Below are positions 1 to 14,100 of a stretch of 64,000 nucleotides of DNA, piece by piece. Both the position numbers and the translations under genes were made by a program. Below the pieces are notes generated by a model. It made no database searches. It worked only from the letters and a program-made list of their open reading frames with translations, and was not told where the DNA came from. Every line of letters begins with the position of its first letter. The stretch's first letter is position 1. Origin of the DNA: Mesocentrotus franciscanus (Eukaryota; Echinodermata; Echinoidea; Camarodonta; Strongylocentrotidae); contig CP137675.1 of assembly GCA_037976565.1 (NCBI GenBank), positions 5,404,364 through 5,468,363 of the forward strand. Reading direction: 5' to 3'.

Positions 1-200
1 GCTCTATGCGGTAGATTAATTGATTGATTGATTTTTATTCGACAAGCTTCCAACATACAACAATATACAAGAATAACAGATAAAAATTAAGTCAGCTTGA
101 ACAGGATAACCCACGAAAGCTCGAGAGCTTATTTCCAGTGGGGTCCCCTACAGACATGTACAACATTAATAAGTTAAAATAGTAATATTTACAGTCAGAT
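1..200 (-). repeat. 3' end of a LINE-like retroelement (remnant)
   Basis: The stretch begins with a short GATT-type simple repeat followed by sequence that looks like the reverse complement of a non-LTR retrotransposon 3' UTR. Similar tails occur at 4080-4200, 32135-32260 and 25936-26290 in this window. No coding part is visible and the element is cut by the window edge. The assignment rests on overall appearance only. Confidence 0.4.
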
Positions 201-269
201 AAGAAATAGAAGGAAAAAAATATATTAAAGATGATAATAATAACATTAAACTGACGATGAAAATGGTAA

Positions 270-345
270 TAAGTACAAGAAGAAAAAGAAAAAGGAGAAG
301 AAGAAAAAGAGGAGGAGGGGGTGGAGGAGGAGAAAGGAGAGGTAC
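270..345. repeat. purine-rich low-complexity tract
   Basis: Imperfect GAA/GGA-rich run of about 75 bases. Short translations through it are artefacts of composition. Confidence 0.8.
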
Positions 346-592
346 AGTTCCTATATACTGTATTAGCTTCTGAAATGTGCGAACATTACAGTGATTATTG
401 TAAACTACAGGATATATAAAGTACCCTCAGAGTACACATCCATCCCGGTATATATGCAATCCGTGCTTCAGTTTTATCTTTTAAAACTAGGAACATTTAT
501 TACATCATCAGTCTCAACATTTTCACAGCGTATTATGCAGGTGGGTAAAGGGAAACCCCCTTCCACGTCATCCATCCGGGCATGCCGGCTGT

Positions 593-909
593 AAGGCATA
601 AACAAATATGTTGTATTGCCCTTTGCGACCGACCCCAAAATCTTGAAATCTACGGTCGGCTTTTAAAAAAAGGTGTTGTTTTTTTACCGTTTTTTAGAGA
701 AAAAAATGTTTAATGAATACAAAAATATGTATTAAAGCATTCAAAACTGAGAAATATAAGGCCTAAGAGGGAGAACAAAAATAGCAAATTAATGCATTAA
801 AAACTGAGAAAATAATATCAGCCCAAAGAGGGTGAAAAAAAAATTCCGACCGACCGACCCATGTTTTGGCACCTAAAGGGCAATAGAACATCTTTTTTTA
901 GGCCTAATA
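593..909. mobile_element. MITE with about 30-bp terminal inverted repeats (copy 1)
   Basis: The left end reads AAGGCATAAACAAATATG followed by a TTGTATTGCCCTTT core. The right end carries the inverted core AAAGGGCAATA followed by the complement of the outer end (AGGCCTAAT). A second copy lies at 48733-49034, so this is a dispersed family. Internally it has the complementary motifs GACCGACC and GGTCGG. No coding capacity is seen, so it is a non-autonomous inverted-repeat element. Confidence 0.75.
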
Positions 910-1004
910 TAGGATTTAGTAGTTCAGGGGATTCTATCAAGTTGTATTTATCTAATGATAACCACACTTTTCATCAAATTTAGACCGCTTTGAAATAGTC
1001 TAGT

Positions 1005-1245
1005 CAGGGGCGGATCCAGCTTTTATAAAGGGGTTGGGGTGGTATGCGAGGAGCGTAGCGACCGAGTCCAAGCGAGCGGAGCGAGCGAGGGAGGGTGTGG
1101 GAGGGTGCCCTCCCACAGTAGGGAAAATTTTTGAAAATCTGTGTGTGAAAATGGCGTTTTCTTGCAAAAAAAAGATAAGATTTAAAAAAATGGTCCCCGG
1201 ATTTTTTTTTGGGGTTGCAACCCCAACCCTCTAGATCCGCTTCTG
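1005..1245. mobile_element. hAT-like non-autonomous element with CAGGGGCGGATC end
   Basis: The left end is CAGGGGCGGATCCAGC. The right end, read in reverse complement, is CAGAAGCGGATCTAGAGG. Both ends run into a GGGTTGGGGT sub-terminal motif. The 5-bp CTAGT lies immediately outside both ends (1000-1004 and 1246-1250), a likely target-site duplication. CAG-starting ends are typical of the hAT superfamily. Other elements here with similar ends (34461, 50810, 61876) have 8-bp duplications, so this may be a distinct 5-bp subgroup. Confidence 0.7.
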
Positions 1246-2037
1246 CTAGTTGATGACAGCAATGAAATGAAATCACAAATGAGCATATTCAAACGGAGAC
1301 TGATGTCTTGCAGTGCCAGTGTATTTTATGCAGGACGCCATCTAGTGTTAGACATTATCGCATCCTCAAAATATTAATCAGCTGGGAGTGGAAGAGAAGA
1401 AAGAACGCTCAGATCTGAACCTGATTTTGATTGAATTTGATATTTTACCTCCTGATTTTCATTTGAGTAGTCATTTACTGATTGGAGCAGATGTCAAAAC
1501 CTGTTGCATTTGACGAGATGCATTTTTTTGGGGGCTGAGCTGAGCCATCATCATCCCACAAAGCAACATCTCTTTTCGACATTAACATCAACAGCGAACT
1601 CTGAACTGTGTCTCTGATCCGAAGACGAACCTTCGCTTCGAAACTCTACAATCTCGCACATCAATACAGTGATCTCTATTGATCACTGCCACTATCTTGC
1701 CTTAAACCATAATGAGAAACTGTTCCATGTAAAACTAAAATTAACTGCTGTGCTCACCTGTATCAGTGCTGGTTTAGAGACTTCATGAATATTTGAGGGC
1801 TTTGCCTTTGAGTTTGAAGTGAACAGCTGAGCTGTGATGCTGAATCATAATAGAAATGTACATGAATTGATTTTTAGACGGTATTTGAATGGCATTGTCA
1901 AGACATTGTTTGATGAATTGTAGACTAGGTACTAGTACTACTACCAGTTCCCTAGCAAGCAGATTTGAGGATAAGTGCTTGTTACGAATTAGTTCCAGGA
2001 CTTGTGGGCTCGCATTACCTCTGGGTGATTATGCAAA
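1246..2037 (+). other. presumed 5' flank / 5' UTR region of the alpha-arrestin gene
   Basis: About 790 bases between the last upstream transposon and the arrestin start codon. No TATA box, other core promoter motif or repeat was recognised, and the transcription start cannot be placed. At its very end an out-of-frame ATG at 2031 opens a 32-codon frame that overlaps the arrestin start and stops at 2129. Confidence 0.35.
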
Positions 2038-2187
2038 ATGGTGAAGCTAAAGGATTTTCACATTGTATTAGACAACAACAAGAATGTGTATACAGCTGGA
2101 GATTTTGTCTCAGGACATGTTGCCGTTGACCTCCGAGGGGACATGAAAATGCGAGGTATCCGTATTTACATGCGTGGACTGGCCAAG
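2038..2187 (+). CDS. ARRDC3: alpha-arrestin coding exon 1
   Basis: Fifty codons (residues 1-50), the first strands of the arrestin N domain, ending RGLAK. The donor GTAAAT follows directly at 2188. Phase 0. Confidence 0.93.
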
Positions 2188-5100
2188 GTAAATTAATTTT
2201 CTTACAGTTGGACAAAAAGTTTCCCTGGAGCCATGTTGAACTGGATCTCTGCTCTGTTGAGATTTTGTTTAAATGTGACAAATATGAAATATGATATTGA
2301 TATTAATATTAATATTTAATAAGCACCCATAGGCCATACCCCTGCGTGAAGAGGGAGGTAAACAAAACCTAAAATGCATTCGTAATCGCCCCATCCCGGC
2401 TTACCGCACCCAACAGACATTGCACACTGGCTTTGGAGTTGGCTACATGTAGTGCCTAGTGGACTCTCCTTTCTTCCAATACACAGCACTTTGAAATAGA
2501 TACCGGAGTGAAAGCGATTTGCATATCTTATTGATGATACCGTAATTAGTAAAGGTGCGATTCATATTATAGAAACACTGACCTCTTAAAATAGTTCGCG
2601 ATATTGGTTCCGGCTAAAATGCAAATACACGCGGTGTACCCCCAAATGAGAAGTTTTTTGCTTGCCAATTTGATACTTTACGATGAAAGCGGTTAATTTA
2701 GTATACAAAGGTGCAGGCAGCCAGGCAAGGAGTTTGCTGAACTTAGCGTGCATGCCTTTTTACACTAATCGCTATTCTCAGTTCATTGTTATGATTTACT
2801 CTGATGAGCGCAAGATGAAAGGTATTCACTGCTATCTTCCATTATTTGTCTCATACTGTTTCCTAGTGTCATTATTAATCTTTTTCCTCTTGCAGTTAAC
2901 ATATTTCGTAAAATGAAAAAGTATACCGACCTGTATTTATCATTTCCCAAAGAGTTTTATAAAGATAGCAAATATGATACGGTAGGCCCGCAAGATGACA
3001 TTTATAGGCAAAATCATGATTTTATTTATATTTTCATTTGTATCTTAGCTTTGTGCGCCAAAGTGTTGATAATATTGTTACCATGAGATTTCCCCCAATC
3101 TTCCCCCTTCAAATACCCATTGAATTTCTCTCTCTCTCATCCCCCCATCTTTTATTGTCTATCCCTTTGTCAGGTACATTGGAGTGAGTCGAGAGGTGGT
3201 GGTCACCAAACGGGATCATACACCAAGTATTATGATGCTGAGGAGGAGTACTTTTATATGAAACAAGTCTTGTTTGGAAAAGGTAAGTTTACAGTCATAA
3301 TGGCCCCTTGAAAAAAAAGTCGAGTTCTGGTAATGCGATTGCATTGTGAAAGAAACAGTGTGGAATCGATCAGAAAAGGTTGATCATTTAGCATATAAGT
3401 ATTGGTGTGTCCTGCAAGGTTCTGGAATCATCAAAATGATAAGAAATTTGGCCCAGTCTTGGTAAAGTAACAAGCACTTTACACAGAAAGATGTATATGG
3501 GACTACACAAACATATGGCATAAAAATCCATCTCGATTTTTATGCTGTTACATGCCATATTTAGAATATGAAGGCAGTTGAAGAGCCATGCTTTTCAGGG
3601 AACATTTTTTATCTGATGTTCTTCCACACTTGCATAATAACAATGATAATGCTCACAAATTATTGTTCACCTCTTCCCAGAACTCAACCTTCTCTTTAAG
3701 CATCATTTATCAAAACCCACCCATTGAAGGAGGACCAATTGTTTCTCTATTCTGTAAAAATTACCTTGATACAGGAACAGAATGAATAAAATTGATAAAA
3801 TTGATTCGTCATAATATGACAAGGTCAATTGGAATTGTTATTAATTCATTATCTTCATTGATTTTGATTAAAAACATTAGTCAATCGTAGTTCTGTAAAG
3901 ATTGTTGTCACGTACTGAGAAGAAGTAAAATATAATCTGAATTTTGCTTACAGTACATGTAGATGCAATGAATTCCTCTTTTGGGTTCATAATGAGCGCA
4001 TCTCATTTAGGTTGCTAAGGAAGCTGTGATGAACTCATCCTTTGTGGTTGCTAAGGGCAGACTTAATTGATGAACTCAATTCAATTCAATTTATTCACTC
4101 ATTAAAACCACATAAAATACAAATAAAGTAAAAAACAAAAACATAAAATTACAAACATCATGACAATAAATACTTGGTTTTAAAATGAGTTGGGACAAAT
4201 GAAAGATTACAAAATCTTGTAAATTTCATGGATCCCTACATCGTCTGTTTGGAGGCAATGAATCTGGTGCTAGGGTTGCCAATAACAGATGAGATGAAGC
4301 CCTCTAGTCAGTTGCTAAGGGAGATAATAGTCATCTTTTTGCTTTCTACTCAAGGAGGTGATACAGTCAAACCTGCTTTAGTGACCACCTGTCTACAAAG
4401 ACCACCTGTCTACAAAGACCACATTTTTTGTTTCCCTTGAAAATGGTTTCTCATTGAAACATGTACTAAAGGAACCTGTCTACAAAGACCACCTGTCTAC
4501 AAAGACCTCTTTTTGTGTTTCCCTTGGGTGGTCGCTATAGAAAGGTTTGACTGTATTACTACATGTACATGTACTATGTTTTTCTCTTTTTTGCTTCCAT
4601 GTGTAGATGAAGATGAAGGAGGGAGTAATCCCGTTTTGAGAGCGGGCCATCATGAACTGAGATTTAGCTTTCAAATCCCATATGGGTGAGTACATGTGGA
4701 CCTACAACAATGTTCTTAAAGGCATAGTTTAACAATGTTAAATCTGAGATGTATGGCCCTACATGTACGTGTGGTCAGTGTCTGTGATATGGTGTATTAT
4801 ACAACTCACTCCTAGATCCTATTCAAATGATTGGTCATGCGCGGTCACGTGTGATTCATTTACTGAGACTATCCCACGTTTTTCATGAAAAAGCGTGCAA
4901 TAGTTTCCAGTACTATCCAACGTTTTTTTTTAGTGCATGTACATGATGCGCAGTAGTGCGTGTAGAGGTTTAGAGCGCCTATACTGTGTGTAGGCCTATT
5001 CTTGCGCACTGCACTATGCGTAAATGCGTATAGAGGTAAGTGCGCTTATCTCTGTGTGCGCACTAAAGTAAGCCTATCAAACTTGAGATTTATTTGCCAG

Positions 5101-8100
5101 CCATACTGTCACGAAACAATCTTGATTGAATTCATTTTACATCAAATAACAAGGATCTAGGAGTTTCGTTGTATAAAACAAATGATCGATGCATGTTTTC
5201 ATTCGTTCATTATATGATCTATCCGCCCTCGTTGATGCTGTGTGTATCTATCGCACTCAGCCTAACGGCTTCGTGCAATAGATACACACAGCCTCAACTC
5301 GACTGCGGATAGATCGTATAATGAACTCATGCGCATGCATCATTTGTATGATATTGAAGCCCTAAAAAATTGCGCTTCAAAATGATCACAAAGTGCCTCA
5401 AAAAAGTAAAAATCTTTGAGTGACCGGTTTTACCATACTCATTTTCCCCAATAGACTGTAGTGTTATAAAAACCGTTTGGAAAACGAAAAATAAAACTTT
5501 GATTTCCAATCATAAATAATTATCTTGATAATCAGACAGGTGATCGGCTTGTAAAAGTCATGGGATTCCTGACTGACCTAAAGGTTTATAATTATGATTG
5601 CAGCATGAGCTAAATCCAGGATTTTGTTTCAGAATCTGCGGCAATGTTACCGAGTCACTTTTAAAGGCAAGGCATTTTACAGACATCTATGGCTACCACT
5701 GCTCTAATGTAATCTCAATTGCGCCATCTTTCGGTCGCTAAGGCTTACATGGAGCAATATCCGGTTCCTGTACGCAAGCATCATCATCATCACGTGCGCT
5801 ATTCAGTTGGCTATGCATTATTAGACATGGCTGTCAACACACTGGGACATCGTGAGCACTAGATGACAACACATAGATCTGAAGAAGTTTCAGTAGAATA
5901 CCCTGCCTTTAAACATACTGTTCATGGGAAACTATAAGTCATTTAGTCCCATATTTAGCAGCCTCGTATTTATCTGATTAATCATAGTATTACATTAATG
6001 TAAGTAAATACATGTAGCCCTACTAGACCGTGAATCAGACGGAATATGAAGTGAAAGTGACACAATCGTTGTCATTACATTTAAATCTTTACAATATAAA
6101 TATGTGCTAACCTATGGACGCCATATTGCCAAATACCTATAACCTGCCCACATTTACATTTACATGTACGGATGTACCTCCACCACTTCAGCTGGACCAG
6201 GTCATAGCAATTGGGGTATTACAACGTTCTTTACAGTATTTTGCCATTTCAAGGGTCCTGCATGTAGAGTAAAGCCTATAAACACTCATTCAGACATGAT
6301 GCGGCAAAACAGCTGCAGTTTGTTTTTGAAGATGACATGAGTGTAATATGCTTCCCATTTCTGTATCTTAACACAGAGCTCAGTGCATTTGTCCAAGTCC
6401 TTTGTTGCATGCAGCTGCCATTCATTTCCATGTAAAAAAAAATTTAAAAAAATCTGCCGCTGCTTTTTTGCGTTGGTGTACAGTGCCATATCTGAGCAAG
6501 TCTTTAATAATCCTACCCCAATCTGATAATTAGGGAAATGGTTAAGTGTAGATTTAAAGTGGAGATAGGAACATACATTGACATATAAACTATAAAGGTT
6601 AATGCACTTTTATTGTGACAATATTACATGTATTATTAATTTATTATCTCCCTTAAAGTGCATTCATTGCCTCCATGTACTCTAGATGTAATAACATGTG
6701 TGCATTGCCTTGTTTGGTGGTATGAGAGCTGCTCAGTTCAAAGTGTACCAATCACCAAAACATGTTTTGCTCTTGACGTAAACTTCGTAAAGGACTCCAT
6801 GTTGCTATATACTGTGTTCAAAATATGAGTTTCAAGTACTACTTCTACAAACAGTTATAATTTAGATACATTCTCAGTGAACAGTACAACATCTTGTTGA
6901 GTAGACTAGATATCACACGCATAAGAACTCGCATAGAATAGGGCTCCCCTATGGGAGTTTAATGTTATCCTTTACTTCAGTTCATGTCCTTAACCCCTAT
7001 AGAATGTGGGTAAAGCTTTATATGTTAAAGTCCTTTTTATTTACTTCAGTTCATACAAGTCCTTAACCGTTTACCTATAGAATGCCAGCTAGGTAAAGCT
7101 TTATGAGGTTGAATGTATACATTCTAGCTTTACACACATTCTTAGGTGATTGGTACACTTTAAACCTTGGTCCATGCAGGCTGAAATCCTAGATTGCCTC
7201 AATTGTTTTAGAATATGTTTAACATTAAACATGTGTTCTTGTGGCATTCATGTACATTTACATGTACAGTAAGTCTAATGTGGCAGCCCACGGTTTAAAC
7301 ATTAGTCTACTGAAGCTGACAAAGATAGTATCATCAGAAATACATTGCTTAAAGGGCAAGTCCACTCCAAAAATAACTTACTTTCATTAGAAGCAGAAAA
7401 ATCAGACAAACCAATCAAAAAAAGTTTGAGCAAAATCGGATAACTAATAAGAAAGTTATGAATTTTTAATGACATCAAAAACTTTGAAAATCACTAGACA
7501 AATTGGCAACTCACTCATGAGTCTGTGACGTCATGTCCTCACTATCCACTAATTATTTTCTTTATATTGATAATGTAAATTTCCTATTTTCCCCCTAAGA
7601 ATCTTATTTCTTCACACCAGCATCCAAGTTAGATTGATAGTAATATGTTTTTGTGCGGATGCACTATAATAATATAGAGTAATTTTTTTTCCCAGTTAAA
7701 TCATGAAAAATGTGAATTTTGATAAACTATTTATATAAAAATCAATAATTATGAATATAAAATATTCAGAAAATAGTATCAATTCTTCAAAGTTCATAAA
7801 AGATTTTGTGAAATGTCATGCACGCAATATGATACAAATCATATAACCTGGGCAAAGGCATGGGGAAATCAAGTTTTGGGGGATAAAAAGGGAAATTAAT
7901 GGGATTAAACTATATACAGCAATTGATAAATAGTGAGGACATGACGTCACAAACTGATAACCAAATTGGCAATTTGTGTAGTGATTTCCATTGTTCCATA
8001 CTTTTACATACTTTTTCAAAAATTCATAACTTTTTTTGATTGGTTTGTCTGATTTTTCTGCTTCTATTGAAAGTAAGTTATTTTTGGAGTGGACTTGTAC

Positions 8101-11100
8101 TTTAATAATAATGATGGGTTCCTGTAAAGCGCTCAAGCCGCTCATGTCTGTCAAACTAGACACTCCTAGTGCTCCACAATTATTTCCCAGGCTTTAGCAT
8201 GGCTGCCATTTTGGCGCTCTAGTATTTCAAGAAATTAATTCCTACCAGATACACATTACTTCACCTGGGTGGAGTGTAGCAGATCAGTGTAGATTAATTG
8301 GCCAAAAGCATTGGTGTTGTGGCAGGGATTTAAACCCTCTACCTTACTACCTAGTGGCTCACAGTCTGGTGACTTATCTATGAGACCACATGTATGTAAC
8401 TTGTATTGTACATTTTGGCATACTTTATAACTTTCAAATATAACATGAAGCAATAATTATCATAATTGATGCTTGGTGTATGGATGTTTATAACATATGT
8501 TTATAGAATACTTATTAATATCGTCATTCATGGAATTTTAACCTACGTGTAAATAAGATGACTAGTCTTATGCCTTATTTAGCACAATCTTGAAGTACTA
8601 GTTAAAAATAAGGACGTGCCCCTATTTCATTTTGTTTTTTCTTCATGGGGTCTGTATGCATGGGTCCTCTGTTTAATTTTGAAATCTTGTGGGTCTTTTT
8701 GCCCTTTAATGCTAAAACTCTCTTGTGCATCAGCGCCTGAGTTCATAGAATTGACTTTATTGCTTTGTATACAGGCGAGTTGCGACATCGTTTGAAGGAA
8801 AGTATGGTAGGATACGATACTGGTTAAAGGCTGAGATTGACAAACCATGGGGCTGAGTTCATAGAATCGACTTTATTTCTTTGTCTCTATCGATACAGGA
8901 GAGTTGCGACATCGTTTGAAGGAAAGTATGGTAGGATACGATACTGGTTAAAGGCTGAGATTGACAAACCATATGGCTGAGTTCATAGAATTGACTATAT
9001 TTCTTTGTCTCTATCGATACAGGAGAGTTGCGACATCGTTTGAAGGAAAGTATGGTAGGATACGATACTGGTTAAAGGCTGAGATTGACAAACCATGGGG
9101 CTTTAATAGCAAGACCAAGAGAGCATTCACAGTCATTGATCACATCGATATCAATACACCTCAACTATTGGTGAGTATTATTATCTTCTCTTTTTTTCTT
9201 TCTTTCTTTGGCTCATCAGAGGATTTGTTATGTATACATGGTTTACATTCAAAGATACAATGATAATAATAATAATAATAATAATAATCACAAAAGCATC
9301 ATAATTGGCATAACAAAGAATTTAAATTCAGTTTTTGCAAAGCATTTGAATTATCATTAACATAAAAATTATACTGATAATTTTTCCCCCCTTTTTTTTT
9401 ATTTTTTACTTTTATTTAAAAAAAAAATTATCTTCTCTGATTCTTCAACAAGTACAGGGGTGTATTGGCAGAAATTAGAAAATTAGACAGAGTTCTCAGC
9501 TACATGTACATACGATATGCTGGAAATCACAGAAAACATGGAATATTAGTTACCTTCAATCCCAGTCACTGAAAAGTCAGGTTACTTGGAGAAAAAAAAT
9601 CACTCAAGTCAGGTACATATATATGGGGATTTTAATGGCTCCAAAGAAGAAAGTATTTGGTGTGTAATTGTATCAATGAATGCCTTTGGTGGCTTTTTAG
9701 TGGAACTACTGTTCACTGGCAATATATCAACCTGGAAATACCAGTAGGTTGAAATGATGATCTTAGAATTTTGAAACTCATATCAGGGAAAAAGTAGGGG
9801 AAAATGATATGCTGGGAATACTGTTAAACTGCTTTATTGATAAATGGATACATGTTCAGTTAACAACTAAATTATCCACACCAAAATTTGCATTTTTTAA
9901 AAGAATGTAAAAATTGTTTTGTCCCGATTTATGTTTCCTGAGAATGTGGCGTATCAAAGATTACATCTAAAAGTATAAAAAAGGCCCTAATTCAACCAGT
10001 CCAGTCCACCTTTCATTCTTGAGTTAAGAAAAGCACAAAACAAGGGGTATGAATAATTTAGTTGTTAACTGTATGTGTATTCCATAATCTCATCATCTGC
10101 TCAGAACCAGAAGGGCATTGACTCTTTATGCCCTTGTAACTCTCAAGGCTCAACAGATACTATCATGATAGTGGTTGGTGCTCCAACCAAACCCCATGTT
10201 TTTATATTTCCATGAATTATTGTATATGTATTTTTATGGTTGAAATAAATTGAAATTGAAATTGAATTGAAATTGATATTAGAAGTGAGTGTATACTATG
10301 TATGAAATGTCTCTACACACATATATATGTGAACATGCAGGTAGGACCATAGGAGGAAAAAAGTATTATGTTTTTGTTTTGTTCATAATATTATATACTC
10401 TTGTGAATATATTGGAGGAATTTCTATGGAAACAAAGTTTGTCTTATTTTCAGTTTATCAGGTAGGCCGATCAAACCATGCATATTAAGTAGCTTTTCTA
10501 TTTCCACTAGCTTCTTTTTTTCAGCAAGAATATTTGATTTGTTGATTTAAATGTAAATTCTCCTTTCCAATGTCCCCTATTAAAGGAGAATTTGGCATGC
10601 AATTTTTATTGAAACAAAAAACTTGGCAAGTCTTTACTGAAGAAGGGAAATGCCTAATATATTCCAGGCAGCAGTAAGAAACCTTCTCAGAAGTCTGGAA
10701 TGCAAATTGAGATGAACTCAATAATGATTCACCTCTCAGAAGGATTAACTACCATACAACCATCGTGGGTGTTTGGGATTAGGAGAAGCCATTAGTATTC
10801 TGCTCTTGTTTGGGGATGCTTTTGCAACAACATCACGTTGATCGCCCATACTTTGGATTAATTTCATGAAATTTTTTGTTGTTGGTAATAATCAAGAAGA
10901 AAAATCTGAAGTATGTAGACATCTGCTCTTTAAACCAAGTGACATTATGGGAAAAGATGGAGGATGAAATATACAAACAAAACGAATAAAAGCATTGAGT
11001 TCATGAATTTGAGTGCATGTTATGTAATGATGACTTACAAGTGTATTAAGTTGTGCTATTCTTAGTTCTTTTATGCAGATAATCAGATTGTAAGTGATGA

Positions 11101-14100
11101 TGTTATCTCTTGTTGCTAAGAATCTGCAGACGCACTCATGGTGTTGGATAACTTCAAGTTTGATTGAAGTTTTAAAACCAAAAGTGATCTCTTTGTTAAT
11201 GCAAAAGTTACAAGGGTTGGGGGATTCCTCATGCAAAGTGATGTGCCATGGGGATGCAATTGACTTCAAAGTTTAGCCAGCTTGTTGTATAATGACCACA
11301 TTTCCTGTTTGTAGTTCTTGACACCTCTAATTCTGAGGTGCCAAAGTGGTTTCGGTGCTGTGTGAACCCTCATCTTTGCTAGTGAGTCGTTTATTTTAAA
11401 ACTTTGAGGTTTCATAAAAATTGAAAGTTTGAAATGACATTGGTGCCATGGAAACATGGGTCATAATACTCAAGTGAGCTTCCAAGAAAGGAATCCTAGG
11501 TATCAAGAATGAGAAATATGAATGTGATTAAAACGTCCTCTGTACATTTATATAAATTCTAGGTTTTGAGTACTTTTATGATTCAAATGGTGATGATGAT
11601 ACAACGTTAAAAACTTGCAACTGCATACAAAATGTGAAGTACTGTATAAAGAAGTTGACTGGTTTCTTTCTTTCTTCTTACAGGCTCCACAGACAGGTTT
11701 TCAAGAAAAGACTGTATGCTGTGGACTGTGTGTGGCTGGTAATATCAGCATGTCAATCAAGACTGATCGCAAAGGATACTGTCCAGGTAGCACCTTTTGA
11801 ATTTCCTCTTTCTCATGTTTTTTTTGTCAGCGTACATGAAATAACGAGTTAGGAATGGTACTTAATGGTGAAAAGGGTATACAGACAATATTGTAGTTGT
11901 TACTTTCAGTTGTCAGGAAATCTTTAGATATTGAAGATTATTCTGGATCAGGACAATTATCCGTAAGATAATGAGCAAGTAATGATCACCCGAAGAAGGA
12001 TTTGCCTGTGGACACTTAATGTACATACCTGTACATGTACGCACAGGACATCTACATCCCTGGGACCTCTTAATAATTCCCCTAATTTCCCTCAGACAAC
12101 TACGAAAGGGACACAAAAAAGGAGTAAATTTTGGGGTGCATGTAGTTGTCTGGGTGATGGAGGATGGGGGTAGTTACCTGGGAGTTGTGGTCCCAGGAAG
12201 AAGTTGTCCTGGGGGCAGGTAAATGTCCTAGGGTCAGTGTTCTGAGGGGAGTAATAGTTAGAAAGTTATCATGTTCTAATTCCATGGATTGTATGAAAAC
12301 CCAAGTAAAAGTAATAAGTTTATCCAGCTCAACCTACAATCTGCACAATATATGTATTTATGAGAAATAAGAAAGCAAAGATCGTCAAAATCCTTGAGAG
12401 ACAAGACAGAAAAGTTTATCTGCTCATATTGTCAATTCTTGAATTCTTGCAGGAGAATCAATCGCCATATCAGCTGAGTTTCAAAACGGTTCTGCCCGTC
12501 GCATCAAACCTCGTGCTACTCTTTATCAAAGGACCACATTCTTTGCCGACGGGAAGTCAAGATCTGTACGCAACGCTGTAGCTGGTCTGCAGGGGAATAC
12601 CATCCGGGGCAGGAGGACTGAAAACTGGACCAATAAACTCTTGAAAATCCCGCCAATCACCCCTACGTTAACAAATTGTGGCATAATAAAGCTGGAATAT
12701 TTCCTTACGGTAAGCAGAGTATTTAGTACAGTAGCTCGGAAACACAAACTGGTCTCAAATTTGTCAGACTGAAGGCCTTGCGCTGAGCCAAACATACAAA
12801 TCTTGACAACCTGGTATTAAACAGACATCTGGTAGAAAAAAAGTTTTGCAAAAGGTCATCATTAGTCATCTTTTATCTCAGAGGAAACGTACTTGTCTAA
12901 AAATATTTGGGTCTGTCTTGAATAGGATCATAAAGTATTGCAGTTTAATTAAACTAAACCCTCTATGGAATAGAATAGACATGTATGGATTCTGGAGCAT
13001 CTACATGTACGGTACATGTATATGTACATGTACATGAAATAGCATGCTTGCTTTTATTGATAAAAGTACATCTAGATGAGGTTGATTCCCACAGTACATT
13101 ATTACATTTCCTTATATTAATAAAATGATTTGAACCATTATAAACATTAAATCATTAAATCTTAAAATACAAAGAATGTCATAATAAATATTAATTGCCA
13201 ACCCTACACAGTTCGAATTACCAAATGGAATTTGTGCCCCATGTAGTCGCTGACTCTAGAGTTTACACCATTTGTGATTCCTCCACAGATATGTTTAGAT
13301 ATCACAGGAGCTATGAACCTCTATCTACATCTATCTATTGTGGTTGGAACTGTGCCCCTCAGAGCCCCGCCCTACACCCCATTTGATGTCTTAGGGGTAG
13401 GAACCAGTGGTATAGAAGTGTCCTATCCCGGTATCTACCCTTCACCACCCCTCTCAGAAGGAGAAGGTATGAAAGTTCATTTCTAGATATCTAATGAATT
13501 GTTTATATTAGCCAATAGGCTATTTTTGTACTGTAACCAAATGTAATGCATACGTCTTTGTGAAGTCCCTCAATACATATTATATCATTCACTGGTTAAG
13601 AATAATTGTATTTCAATAGTAAGAATCTTTATGGCTTGCCCTACCTAACAACACATAATATATGCAGTTTGCATTCTGACCATTGAAATACAATTCTTTT
13701 TAAAAGGTGCATGAAATAATTTGTATTGATGCATTTCATAAAGACGTATGCATTAAATTTGGTTATTCTTTACGAAAATGGCCTATTAGTGAAATCGCTG
13801 TTCTACCGTAATCACGAGTCTTCAGGAATACCAAGTCCATGGTCCCATTTGTCTTCAAAAGATGTATGTTGATCAGAATCAACTGCATGTACTGCAGTCA
13901 ACAACAAAATTATAATTGCCAGGGCCGGTATTCAATTCAATACTTATTTACTAAGTAAATGGCTAAGCTAAGAAGTTTACTTATCTCGTATTAAAATCGC
14001 ATTTTAGACTTTTACTTTAATACCTGAGACAAAATCTAAGTAAAATACATACTGATAAGCATTGTGACATCACACGGTCAATCAAAAGTAATGCGCAATT

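Noticed and set aside
8775..8976. Mutually exclusive alternative exons for exon 4
   Set aside because: The upstream copies have no donor site and end in an in-frame stop, so they cannot act as complete alternative exons.
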